Of a stretch of DNA of 64,000 nt, positions 32,776 to 42,196 are shown one piece after another. How positions within the stretch are numbered: the stretch's first letter is position 1; each line of letters begins with the position of its first letter. Below the pieces are notes generated by a model. That model saw only the letters and a list, made by a program, of their open reading frames with translations, was not told the origin of the DNA and did not search any database. The stretch lies in NCBI GenBank assembly GCA_900320845.1, contig ONTS01000009.1, positions 1-64,000 on the forward strand, in the 5' to 3' direction. The DNA is from an uncultured Prevotellaceae bacterium (GTDB taxonomy: Bacteria > Bacteroidota > Bacteroidia > Bacteroidales > Bacteroidaceae). Made by a program: the position numbers and the translations under genes.

Positions 32776-33405
32776 ATGAAAACAAAACTCCTTCTCTTAG
32801 CAGCAGTCACATTGCTATGCGCCAGCTGCGGACAAATGCCAGCCACCCTCTTCGGAAATACAGGAGACAACGGCAGCACAAACTCAAACAACACCATCGG
32901 TACCATTGCCGACGTGTTAGGCAGTATCCTCGGAACCAATAAGATGACGGAATGCTCCATCATAGGCACATGGAAATACTATCAGCCCGGACTGGCTTTC
33001 GAAAGCGAGAACCTCCTCTCCAAAGCAGGGGGAGCCGTGGCGGCAGCCGAGGCAAAAAGGAAACTGCAAAGCGGCTACGCATCCCTCGGCATCAGCGCTG
33101 CCAACACGGTCTTCACGTTCAGCGAAGACAAGAGCTTCAGCGGAAAAATCAACGGGCTGCCCGTGAAAGGCACATACTCCCTCAACGACAAGACGGGAAA
33201 GATGGCACTGAAACTGCTGCTCGGCACCTACAATGCAGAGGTGCGCCGCAGCGGAACCAACGGCATCAGCCTGCTTTTCGAAGGGACTAAACTGCTGAAA
33301 CTCCTCCAGGCACTCGCAGCTTTCAGCGGTAGTACAGGACTGCAGACTATCGGTGAGCTCTCCAAAATGTACGACGGCATGCTCATAGGATTCGACATGA
33401 ACTGA
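32776..33405 (+). CDS. DUF4923 family lipoprotein
   Basis: 209 residues. Lipoprotein signal peptide MKTKLLLLAAVTLLCASCG with the lipid-bearing cysteine at C18. After a Ser/Asn-rich linker comes CSIIGTWKYYQPGLAFESENLL, TVFTFSEDKSFSGKINGLPVKGTYSL, KMALKLLLG and the C-terminal FEGTKLLKLLQALAAFSG. This lipocalin-like pattern (GTWKY start, then beta strands) fits the Bacteroidetes DUF4923 family. Its role is unknown; an envelope location is inferred from the signal. The frame runs 56 codons upstream, but the promoter and lipobox set ATG 32776. The gene is monocistronic: ruvA is 362 bp away. Confidence 0.75.
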   Translation: MKTKLLLLAAVTLLCASCGQMPATLFGNTGDNGSTNSNNTIGTIADVLGSILGTNKMTECSIIGTWKYYQPGLAFESENLLSKAGGAVAAAEAKRKLQSGYASLGISAANTVFTFSEDKSFSGKINGLPVKGTYSLNDKTGKMALKLLLGTYNAEVRRSGTNGISLLFEGTKLLKLLQALAAFSGSTGLQTIGELSKMYDGMLIGFDMN

Positions 33406-33474
33406 ACCTGACTGACGCGCAAGGGAACTTCTGTATGCCGTCAGGCAACCGTCGCACTGCGGCGGAGACACGAC

Positions 33475-33560
33475 AACAATGCAAAATCGACGATATTGGT
33501 GACCAAAATCGCCGATTTTGCATACCAATATCGTCGAGTTTGGTATCCTGAAGTTCCCCG
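33475..33560. repeat. Dispersed intergenic repeat, copy B
   Basis: This is the main content of the 362-bp gap before ruvA. GCAAAATCGACGATATTGG and CAAAATCGCCGATTTTGC follow one another, then a reverse-oriented CCAATATCGTCGAGTTTGG, so the element can fold in more than one way. It ends with GAAGTTCCCCGTTGGCATG, resembling GCATGTTCCCCATTTTGGCATG at the end of copy D (60430 on). No gene, promoter or terminator is evident in the rest of the gap. Confidence 0.6.
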
Positions 33561-33767
33561 TTGGCATGCCAAGGGGTATCCGAGAGTCAGGCACACGCTG
33601 CGCATTGCGTCTCCTTTCATACTCCATGTGCCGGTGGCTCCTGCTCCGCGCGCGCAGGGCACGGCGGAAGAAAAGCGCGTCAGGAACTGAAAGAAAAACG
33701 CGTGCGCAGGCAATAAACCCGTACACGGAGCGTTATTCTCACGTATCGATACAACAAACAAACTTTT

Positions 33768-34400
33768 ATGATAGATTATATCAAAGGCGAACTGGCGTCG
33801 CTCACCCCCGTGCTGGCGGTCGTCGAAGCATGTGGCGTGGGCTATGCGCTCAACATTTCGCTCAATACGTATACACAGTTGCAACAACGACAGGAGAAAG
33901 ACGATGCTGTAAAACTCTTCGTGCACGAGTCACTCGTGGCTGGAGGACGTGACGACAGCTTCACACTCTACGGATTCGCACACGAGGACGAACGCAGCCT
34001 CTACCGCCTGTTGATAACCGTCTCGGGCGTAGGTGCCAACACAGCCAGAATGATTCTCTCCTCGCTCACACCGGCAGACCTCATCAACGCCATCGCAGCA
34101 GGAGACGAACGCATACTGAAAGCCGTGAAAGGCATTGGACTCAAGACGGCACAACGCATCATCATCGACCTGAAAGACAAGCTTCCCGTGATGGAAGACA
34201 GCGGAGCACGAGCAGACAGAGGAGAACACAAAGCCGAAGCCATGGTCAACAATGAGGTTAAGCAAGAAGCCATCAGCGCACTGACGATGTTGGGATTCTC
34301 CCCCGCACCGACAGCAAAGGTGGTAGTGGCGCTACTGCAGCAACAGCCAGACATGACCGTCGAACAAGTGGTAAAACTGGCCTTGAAACAAATAAAGTAG
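33768..34400 (+). CDS. ruvA: Holliday junction branch migration protein RuvA
   Basis: 210 residues. It binds the four-way junction and loads RuvB. The N-terminal OB fold begins MIDYIKGELASLTPVLAVVEACGVGY, with FTLYGFAHEDERSLYRLLITVSGVGANTA. Two helix-hairpin-helix motifs (SGVGANTARMIL and KGIGLKTAQRIIIDLKDKL) follow, then a flexible linker and the C-terminal RuvB-binding domain (KQEAISALTMLGFS). sprA begins 10 bp after it; ruvA-sprA adjacency is common in Bacteroidetes. Confidence 0.95.
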   Translation: MIDYIKGELASLTPVLAVVEACGVGYALNISLNTYTQLQQRQEKDDAVKLFVHESLVAGGRDDSFTLYGFAHEDERSLYRLLITVSGVGANTARMILSSLTPADLINAIAAGDERILKAVKGIGLKTAQRIIIDLKDKLPVMEDSGARADRGEHKAEAMVNNEVKQEAISALTMLGFSPAPTAKVVVALLQQQPDMTVEQVVKLALKQIK

Positions 34401-34410
34401 GCAAAGAATA

Positions 34411-37400
34411 ATGAATACCAGGGCACGGACAACATTCTTCACCATGCTCCTCGTGGCGCTGACAGCCATGGCGGGCACTATTGTCATGCCCGGACATAAA
34501 CAGCAGACTGCAACTTCTGCCATCACGCACATGCCTGCCGATACCGACAGCCTGAACATAAAAGCACAGCCCATCCTCGCAGACGAAGAAGAAATACCCG
34601 ACTCACTGCTCCATCCGCGCTGGAAAATTCAACGAACAACGCCCATCACATTCGACGACTTGGAACAGGGAGCATCCGACCTGCAAAGACCCGAAAACCT
34701 GCGCCAGACAGTGGAGTATAACGACACACTCGACCGATACATCATTGGCTACAAGATAGGCGAAACCTATGTAGATGCACCCATCATGATGACACCCGAG
34801 GAGTACCGCACATGGAGCGACAGGCAGATGCTCAACAATTACTTCCGACAGAAGAACAGCGAAATACTCCAAACAAAGGGCAAGGAGAAGTTCGACTTCA
34901 CCGACATGCACTTCAGCCTCGGTCCTGCCGAGAAAATTTTCGGTCCTGGAGGCGTGAGAATCAAGACACAAGGTACTGCCGAACTGAAGTTTGGAGCTAC
35001 ACTGAAAAATATAAAAAACCCCTCGTTGCCGATACGCAACCGCAAGACAACGACGCTCGACTTTGACGAGAAGATAAACATCAACGTCAACGGAAAGGTG
35101 GGAGATAAGGTAGACATGAACCTGAATTACAACACCGAAGCTACGTTTGACTTCGATGCCCAGAACCTTAAACTGAAATACGACGGAAAAGAAGACGAAA
35201 TCATCAAACTCGTCGAGGCAGGCAACATTACCTTCCCCTCCAACTCTTCATTGGTGCGGGGAGCCTCATCACTCTTCGGCATACGCACAGACCTGCAATT
35301 CGGTAAGCTGAAGCTGCAGACAGTGTTCTCACAAAAGAAATCAAGCTCGAAAAGCGTGTCATCCAGAGGAGGAGTACAGTACACACCCTTCGAAATCAAT
35401 GTTGCAGACTACGAAGAAAACCGACACTTCTTCCTCTCACACTTCTTCCGCGACCGCTACGACGACGTGATGAAGACGCTGCCCAACATCACCACAGGCG
35501 TTACCATCAACCGCATAGAAGTGTGGGTGACAAACAAGTCTGGATCCGCAGAGAACACACGTAACCTCATAGCACTCACCGACTTGGCAGAAGATGGCCA
35601 CATCAGCAATCCAATATGGACACCGGCAGGGCAAAAGATTCCAGCCAACAGCGCCAACAGCGAGTACATGGAGATGACAACCACATACGCCGCTGCAAGA
35701 GATGTAGACCAGACTAGCTCAGTGCTCGACGCCATAACAGGCTTTGAGGGAGGAGTAGACTACGAAAAACTGGAGAGCGCACGCCTTCTGCGCCCCAGTG
35801 AATATAAGGTGAACACCGCACTGGGATATATCACGCTGAACAGTGCACTGCAGACAGACCAAGTGCTGGCCGTGGCATACGAATACAACTACGGAGGAGT
35901 CACATATCAGGTGGGAGAATTTGCAGCCGACATCAACAACAACAGCCAATGTCTCTTCGTCAAATCACTGAAGAATACCAGCAACAACCCATGGCAGGGA
36001 AACTGGGACCTGATGATGAAGAACGTATACTACCTCGCTGCAAACGTGCAGAAGGAAAAGTTCCGACTCGACGTGAAATACCAGAGCGACACAGCAGGAG
36101 TATACCTCAACTACATCCCCGAAGCACAGGTGAAAGAGCAGCCTATCATCCGCCTGCTCGGCGCAGACAGACTGGATAACAACATGAAAGCCCACCCCAA
36201 CGGATACTTCGACTATGTCGACGGATACACCGTGAGCGGCGGACGCGTGTTCTTCCCAGAAGCGGAACCCTTCGGAAGCCATATGCAGAAAGCACTCACC
36301 AAGGCAGGCGTACCGGCAAGTATTGCCGAAAAATACATCTTCACCGAACTCTACGACTCTACCAAGACCGTTGCCAAACAGATAGCCGAAAAGAACAAGT
36401 ACATGCTCATGGGACAGTTCAAAGGTTCGGCAGGCAATGTCATCGCGCTCGGAGCATACAATGTGCCACAAGGATCCGTAGTGGTAACAGCCGGAGGTAT
36501 AACACTCAACGAAGGAAGCGACTACACTGTCAACTACTCAGCTGGCGAAGTAACCATTCTCAACCAAAGCATCATCGACGCAGGCACACAGGTCAACGTG
36601 TCGCTCGAGAGCAACACCGACTTCGGACAGCAGCGCAAGACCATGTACGGACTCAACTGGGAGTACGACTTCTCTAAAAATCTGCAACTCAGCGGAACAT
36701 TCCAGCATCTCACCGAACAAGCACTCACCAATAAAGTGGCAATGGGTTCCGAACCGTTGAACAACACCATCTGGGGAGTGAACATCAACTGGAAAAAGGA
36801 AAGTCAATGGCTGACCAACATGCTCAATAAGGTGCCGCTCCTGCACGTCACAGCCCCCTCGCAGATAACCTTCAATGCCGAGTTTGCCCACCTCATAGCA
36901 GGACAGAGCAAAGGAACACAAGACAACGCATCATACCTCGACGACTTCGAGAACACCAAAAGCACACTCGATGTGTCATCGCCCACTGCATGGATACTGT
37001 CGAGCGTACCGCCCATGTTCCCCGAATACAACGACAAGACAGGACTCACAAGCGGATACAACCGCTCATTGCTGGCATGGTACAACGTAGACCCGCTCTT
37101 CACCAGACGCTCCTCATCCCTCACGCCTAGCCACATCAAGAGCGACCTCAACCAACTCTCCAACTACTACGTGCGAGAAGTATATGTCAACGAGCTCTAT
37201 CCCAACCGTGACCAGAGCAGCTACAACGGAGCAACATCCATTCTACCCATACTCAACCTCGCCTTCTATCCTGAAGAAAGAGGACCCTACAACTTCAACC
37301 CCAACCTGACCAACCTCGGAAGACTCACCAATCCACAACAGACATGGGGAGGCATGATGAGAAGACTCGATACCAACGACTTCGAAGCTGCCAACATTGA

Positions 37401-40400
37401 GTATATCGAGTTCTGGATGCTCGACCCATTCCTCTATTCTAAAGAACAACCAGATGCAGACCACTACGGAGGAGACCTATATATCAATCTCGGTGAGGTG
37501 AGCGAGGATGTGCTTCGCGACGGAAAGAAATTCTATGAGAGCGGAATGCCCGTTGACGGCTCAACAAACTTCACAACAACACAGTGGGGTAAGATACCAA
37601 ACCAAGCCACTATCAACTATGCATTCGCCACTGGTAGCGGTGCCAGAGCACGACAAGACGTCGGATATAACGGACTGACAAACGAAGAGGAAAGAACATA
37701 CACCCCATACCAGTCGTTCCTCACAGCCATACAGGGACGAGTGGAGCAGAATGTGCTCGACTCCATCATCAACGACCCTGCAAACGACGACTATCACTAC
37801 TTCAGAGGCTCAGACTTCGACAGAATACAGGCACCTATCCTGCAACGCTACAAACGCATCAACAACCCGCAGGGGAACTCGCCCGACAGCGACACAAGAA
37901 CTGAAGGATACGACACTTCATACAAGACTACGCCCGACGTCGAGGACATCAACCAAGACTACACGCTCAACGAGTACGAAAAGTTCTACCAATACCATAT
38001 CAGCATACGCCCAGAAGACCTTGAGGTAGGACGAAACTTCATCGTCGACAGCCGTGAAGGCACAGGAAGACTGCGCAACGGCGAACCCAACAACTCCAAG
38101 TGGTACCTCTTCCGCATACCGCTAGACCAGTTTGCTCAGCGCGTAGGAGGCATCACCGACTTCAGCAGCATACGTTTCATGCGTATCTTCCTCACATCGT
38201 TCAGCAAACCAGTCGTACTCCGCTTCGGAAGCCTAGACCTCGTGCGTGGAGATTGGCGCGTCTACGACCAGAATCTGACCGCAGCAGCTGCCAATACAGG
38301 ACACCTCAGCGTAAGCGCAATTAACATCGAGGAAAACAACGACAAACAGCCTGTCAACTATGTGCTGCCGCCGGGCATCAAACGCAACGTAGACCCCACA
38401 CAGCCTCAGCTCGTAGAAAGCAACGAACAGGCCCTCTCCATGCTTGTAGAAAATATGAGCAACGGAGAATCAAAGGCGGTGTACAAAAATACTACCATCG
38501 ACCTGCGACAGTATCGCAGACTGCAGATGTTCGTCCACGCCAACACGACCATAGACAACAACACAAATCTCAATGACGACGAGCTGGCTGTCTTCGTACG
38601 ATTGGGAAGCGACTACAAGAGCAACTACTACGAATATGAGATACCTCTCAAGCTCACAGCTCCAGGAAAGTACGACCGTTATTCCACTGCCGACCGCCGC
38701 GCCGTATGGCCCGAGGAAAATATGCTTGACGTGCCACTTGACATCTTTACCAATGTCAAGAAAGAACGCAACAAGGCCAAAGCCGCAAAACAGGCATCAT
38801 ACAACGCTGAATACTCGGTGTACGATGAAGACAAACCGTCCAACAAGATTACCATCATGGGTAATCCTACGCTCGGCGAGGTGAAGACCATCATCATCGG
38901 TGTCAGAAACCTTACTGCACAGAACAAATCCGGTGAAGTGTGGGTCAATGAGCTGAGACTCAAAGACTACAACAACGAAGGCGGATGGGCGGCACAAGCC
39001 AACATGAATGTGCAGCTGTCAGACTTCGGTAGCCTCAACCTAACAGGTAAATACATGACCGAAGGCTTTGGCGGTCTAGAGCAGACGGTAGCCGAACGCT
39101 CCACCGACAACTTCTCGTCTTACAGCGTCACAGCCAATCTGCAGCTCGGTAAGTTCTTCCCCGACAAGGCGAAGGTCAGCGCACCATTATATTATAGCGT
39201 CACGCGCGAGAAGACAAAGCCGAAGTACAACCCGCTCGACACAGATATGAAGCTCGACGATGCCCTCGATGCAGCAGCCGACAAGCATGAACGCGACTCT
39301 ATAGAGGCCATTGCCATAACAAAGACCCTCAACACCAACTTCGCACTCTCCAATGTGCGCGTAGGCATACAAAATAAACGACACCCCATGCCCTACGACC
39401 CGGCAAACTTCTCATTCTCATACAGCCATTCGCATAGACACACCTCAGGAAGAACTACCATCTACGAGAATGAAGACAACTGGAGAGGAGCACTCAACTA
39501 CAACTGGACACCGGTGTACAAACCATGGGAGCCGTTCAAGAAGATAAAGAGCAAATCTAAATACTTCGACATCCTCAAGCGATTCGGACTCAATTGGCTA
39601 CCGCAGAACGTAGCATTCAACTCCGAAATAACGCGCAACTACTACGAACTCCAGGAGCGAGACATGGAAGACCTGGGAGGAATGGGACTGCCATTGACAT
39701 TCTCCGAGCAGTTCCTCTGGAACCGTGATTTCTCCATAAGGTGGGACTTCACACGAAACCTCCACGTCAACTTCCGCTCCGCTACGCACGCCGAGGTGGA
39801 AGAGCCCTACATGCCCATCAACAAAGACAGATACCCCGACCAATACGAGGCATGGAAAGACTCCGTGAACTATTCACTACGACACTGGGGACGCCCGCTC
39901 GATTTCTCGCAGAACATCAACGTCACCTATCAGCTCCCCATCAATCTCATACCTATCTTCGACTGGATCAATGCCGACGCTAACTATTCGGTTACATATA
40001 ACTGGGCAAGAGGCTCACAGCTTGAAGATGGTACATCCCTCGGTAACACCATCAGCAACAACCGCAGAATAAATGTCAATGCCGGATTCAACCTGCAAAG
40101 ACTCTACGACCATATCCCGTTCCTCAAAAAGGCCAACAACCGATTCAGTAATGCCAGCAACAGCAATTCTAAGCTGAAACGAAAAACACATACTCCGCCG
40201 AAAACAACCGAAACAAGAAACGGAAAAAAGGATGACAATGCCAAAGCGGAATTGCCCAAAAACCAACGTGCCTTCGAAAAGGAAATAACGATTGCGCCCG
40301 ACACTGCCATCAACATTCAGCACAACAAGAAAACGCGCCGTTTCAGACTCTCAGCCAAGACTGCCGACGGCAAAACAATCAAGCTGAAGTACAGACGCAT

Positions 40401-41973
40401 CGACGACAATACCATAAAACTCTACAATAAACTCGACACTGCCATCACACTCAAGCTCGCTATAACACCGAAACAACCCCTCGACGACAAGAAATGGTAC
40501 CGGGCCACACAAGGCATAGCGCGATTCCTCATGATGGTGCGCAATGTCAACATCTCTGTACGTGACGAATACTCCATGTCGCTACCGGGATTCATGCCCG
40601 AGATTGGTGATTTCTTCGGTCAACGTGGCGGAAATATCCTTGCACCGGGACTCGACTACGCCTTCGGATTTATCTCCGACAGCTACATCGACCGAGCTCA
40701 ACAGCGCGGATGGCTTCTCAACAACGACAGTGTGGCAACGCCTGCGACCACTAATCACACACGCGATGTGCAAGTGCGCGTCACGCTCGAGCCGATTCGC
40801 GACCTGAAGATCGACCTCAACGCCTCGCACACACGCACACAAGCCATGAGCAGACAGTATATGTATGCCGGCAATCCCACAACGCGCTCAGGTAGTCTCA
40901 CGATGACCACCATCTCTCTATCGTCGGCATTCGAGAGCATGGGCAGCGCACGCAACGGATTCCGATCCAATGCTTTCGCACGATTCTGCAGAAACATCGA
41001 ACTATATCGCAACCGAGTAGAAGCACTATATACAGGAGCTGTATATCCGCAGGGAACAAGATTTGCAGGACAGACATACAACTCCGAAAACGGAGCTGTT
41101 AACCCCTATAGCGCAGACGTACTCATACCCGCATTCCTCGCATCCTATACATCTATGGGCAAAAAGCACCTCGGCATATTCCCGACCATAGCACGTATGC
41201 TGCCCAACTGGACCCTGCGATACAGCGGACTGTCAAGACTCTCATTCATGCAGGAACTGTTCAAGAGCGTAAATATAAACCATGCATACAAAAGTACCTA
41301 TTCTGTAGGTTCATACGCTTCCTATAGCACATGGCAGGAGTACCAAAATGGACTCGGATTCATCACCGACGCCACAACAGGAAACCCCATCCCCAACTCC
41401 ATGTACAATGTCTCAATGGTGAATATTGCCGAATCGTTCTCACCCCTGCTCGGAGTAGATGTCACACTGCACAACAATCTTACAGCTAAACTCGAATACC
41501 GCACTACACGCACACTCAACCTTAGCCTGACAAGCATGCAAATCAACGAGGCTAAGTCCAATGACTGGGTAGTAGGAATGGGATATAAAATCAACGACTT
41601 CAAAATTTTCGGAAGCAAAGGAAAAAGAAAATCAAAGCAATCTAGAAACCAGAACGACAACCAAACGGACAACAAAAAAACGAATACATCTTCTCGCAGA
41701 AACCAATTCAACAACGACCTCAACCTGCGACTCGACTTGTCCTATCGAAAACAGGCTAACATTAGCCGCGACATACCGACACAGAGCTCTACCGCGTCAA
41801 GCGGAAACACAGCATTCAAACTCTCATTCCTCGCTGACTACACCGTGTCAAGATTGCTTACCCTGTCCTTCTATTACGACCGACAGACCAACACGCCGCT
41901 GCTGTCAGCCAACTCATACCCCATCACAACGCAAGACTTCGGACTAAGCCTCAAGTTCTCGCTCACTCGATAG
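34411..41973 (+). CDS. sprA: SprA/Sov, outer-membrane translocon of type IX secretion
   Basis: 2520 residues, the largest gene in the window. SprA (Sov in Porphyromonas) is the giant outer-membrane barrel through which type IX cargo leaves the cell. A signal peptide lies at about 1-27. Recognisable parts are the N-terminal plug-like region (FDFTDMHFSLGPAEKIFGPGGVRI, VDMNLNYNTEATFDFDAQNLKLKYDG), the central DYLNTIKST-like segment YLDDFENTKSTLDVSSPTAW, the VWVNELRLKDYNNEGGWA motif and many C-terminal beta strands ending in FGLSLKFSLTR. Its length is a little above Flavobacterium SprA. Lysine-rich low-complexity inserts occur near residues 1910-1955 and 2405-2435. A cargo-type sorting domain is encoded at position 1. 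Confidence 0.95.
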   Translation: MNTRARTTFFTMLLVALTAMAGTIVMPGHKQQTATSAITHMPADTDSLNIKAQPILADEEEIPDSLLHPRWKIQRTTPITFDDLEQGASDLQRPENLRQTVEYNDTLDRYIIGYKIGETYVDAPIMMTPEEYRTWSDRQMLNNYFRQKNSEILQTKGKEKFDFTDMHFSLGPAEKIFGPGGVRIKTQGTAELKFGATLKNIKNPSLPIRNRKTTTLDFDEKININVNGKVGDKVDMNLNYNTEATFDFDAQNLKLKYDGKEDEIIKLVEAGNITFPSNSSLVRGASSLFGIRTDLQFGKLKLQTVFSQKKSSSKSVSSRGGVQYTPFEINVADYEENRHFFLSHFFRDRYDDVMKTLPNITTGVTINRIEVWVTNKSGSAENTRNLIALTDLAEDGHISNPIWTPAGQKIPANSANSEYMEMTTTYAAARDVDQTSSVLDAITGFEGGVDYEKLESARLLRPSEYKVNTALGYITLNSALQTDQVLAVAYEYNYGGVTYQVGEFAADINNNSQCLFVKSLKNTSNNPWQGNWDLMMKNVYYLAANVQKEKFRLDVKYQSDTAGVYLNYIPEAQVKEQPIIRLLGADRLDNNMKAHPNGYFDYVDGYTVSGGRVFFPEAEPFGSHMQKALTKAGVPASIAEKYIFTELYDSTKTVAKQIAEKNKYMLMGQFKGSAGNVIALGAYNVPQGSVVVTAGGITLNEGSDYTVNYSAGEVTILNQSIIDAGTQVNVSLESNTDFGQQRKTMYGLNWEYDFSKNLQLSGTFQHLTEQALTNKVAMGSEPLNNTIWGVNINWKKESQWLTNMLNKVPLLHVTAPSQITFNAEFAHLIAGQSKGTQDNASYLDDFENTKSTLDVSSPTAWILSSVPPMFPEYNDKTGLTSGYNRSLLAWYNVDPLFTRRSSSLTPSHIKSDLNQLSNYYVREVYVNELYPNRDQSSYNGATSILPILNLAFYPEERGPYNFNPNLTNLGRLTNPQQTWGGMMRRLDTNDFEAANIEYIEFWMLDPFLYSKEQPDADHYGGDLYINLGEVSEDVLRDGKKFYESGMPVDGSTNFTTTQWGKIPNQATINYAFATGSGARARQDVGYNGLTNEEERTYTPYQSFLTAIQGRVEQNVLDSIINDPANDDYHYFRGSDFDRIQAPILQRYKRINNPQGNSPDSDTRTEGYDTSYKTTPDVEDINQDYTLNEYEKFYQYHISIRPEDLEVGRNFIVDSREGTGRLRNGEPNNSKWYLFRIPLDQFAQRVGGITDFSSIRFMRIFLTSFSKPVVLRFGSLDLVRGDWRVYDQNLTAAAANTGHLSVSAINIEENNDKQPVNYVLPPGIKRNVDPTQPQLVESNEQALSMLVENMSNGESKAVYKNTTIDLRQYRRLQMFVHANTTIDNNTNLNDDELAVFVRLGSDYKSNYYEYEIPLKLTAPGKYDRYSTADRRAVWPEENMLDVPLDIFTNVKKERNKAKAAKQASYNAEYSVYDEDKPSNKITIMGNPTLGEVKTIIIGVRNLTAQNKSGEVWVNELRLKDYNNEGGWAAQANMNVQLSDFGSLNLTGKYMTEGFGGLEQTVAERSTDNFSSYSVTANLQLGKFFPDKAKVSAPLYYSVTREKTKPKYNPLDTDMKLDDALDAAADKHERDSIEAIAITKTLNTNFALSNVRVGIQNKRHPMPYDPANFSFSYSHSHRHTSGRTTIYENEDNWRGALNYNWTPVYKPWEPFKKIKSKSKYFDILKRFGLNWLPQNVAFNSEITRNYYELQERDMEDLGGMGLPLTFSEQFLWNRDFSIRWDFTRNLHVNFRSATHAEVEEPYMPINKDRYPDQYEAWKDSVNYSLRHWGRPLDFSQNINVTYQLPINLIPIFDWINADANYSVTYNWARGSQLEDGTSLGNTISNNRRINVNAGFNLQRLYDHIPFLKKANNRFSNASNSNSKLKRKTHTPPKTTETRNGKKDDNAKAELPKNQRAFEKEITIAPDTAINIQHNKKTRRFRLSAKTADGKTIKLKYRRIDDNTIKLYNKLDTAITLKLAITPKQPLDDKKWYRATQGIARFLMMVRNVNISVRDEYSMSLPGFMPEIGDFFGQRGGNILAPGLDYAFGFISDSYIDRAQQRGWLLNNDSVATPATTNHTRDVQVRVTLEPIRDLKIDLNASHTRTQAMSRQYMYAGNPTTRSGSLTMTTISLSSAFESMGSARNGFRSNAFARFCRNIELYRNRVEALYTGAVYPQGTRFAGQTYNSENGAVNPYSADVLIPAFLASYTSMGKKHLGIFPTIARMLPNWTLRYSGLSRLSFMQELFKSVNINHAYKSTYSVGSYASYSTWQEYQNGLGFITDATTGNPIPNSMYNVSMVNIAESFSPLLGVDVTLHNNLTAKLEYRTTRTLNLSLTSMQINEAKSNDWVVGMGYKINDFKIFGSKGKRKSKQSRNQNDNQTDNKKTNTSSRRNQFNNDLNLRLDLSYRKQANISRDIPTQSSTASSGNTAFKLSFLADYTVSRLLTLSFYYDRQTNTPLLSANSYPITTQDFGLSLKFSLTR

Positions 41974-42014
41974 CACACCTTACCTGTCAATAGTCCGCCC
42001 CTCGCGTTCAGTAC

Positions 42015-42077
42015 GTGGCTGTACCACAGCCACCGTCACCCTTACTCTCGTCCCGTATGCGGCTGTACCACAGCCGC
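42015..42077. repeat. Two short hairpins with a compensatory base change
   Basis: GTGGCTGTACCACAGCCAC (42015-42033) and GCGGCTGTACCACAGCCGC (42059-42077) each form an 8-bp stem with a 3-base loop. The only differences, T to C and A to G, are on opposite arms and keep pairing. They lie in the 223-bp gap between the convergent sprA and ackA genes. Confidence 0.7.
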
Positions 42078-42092
42078 CACCCCCAATAAAAA

Positions 42093-42126
42093 AGCCCTGG
42101 AAGCTGTAATAGCCATCTAGGGATTT
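42093..42126. terminator. Possible terminator between sprA and ackA
   Basis: A weak stem (CCCTGG with CC..AGGG, bulged) has six A before it and five T after it. The position between convergent genes fits a two-way terminator, but the stem is imperfect. Confidence 0.4.
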
Positions 42127-42196
42127 TTATGATATAAAGGAATGTTTCGTGTCTGAAGAAGCCCGTGCGAGGAATAGTCACCGCGCGGCAAGGCTC

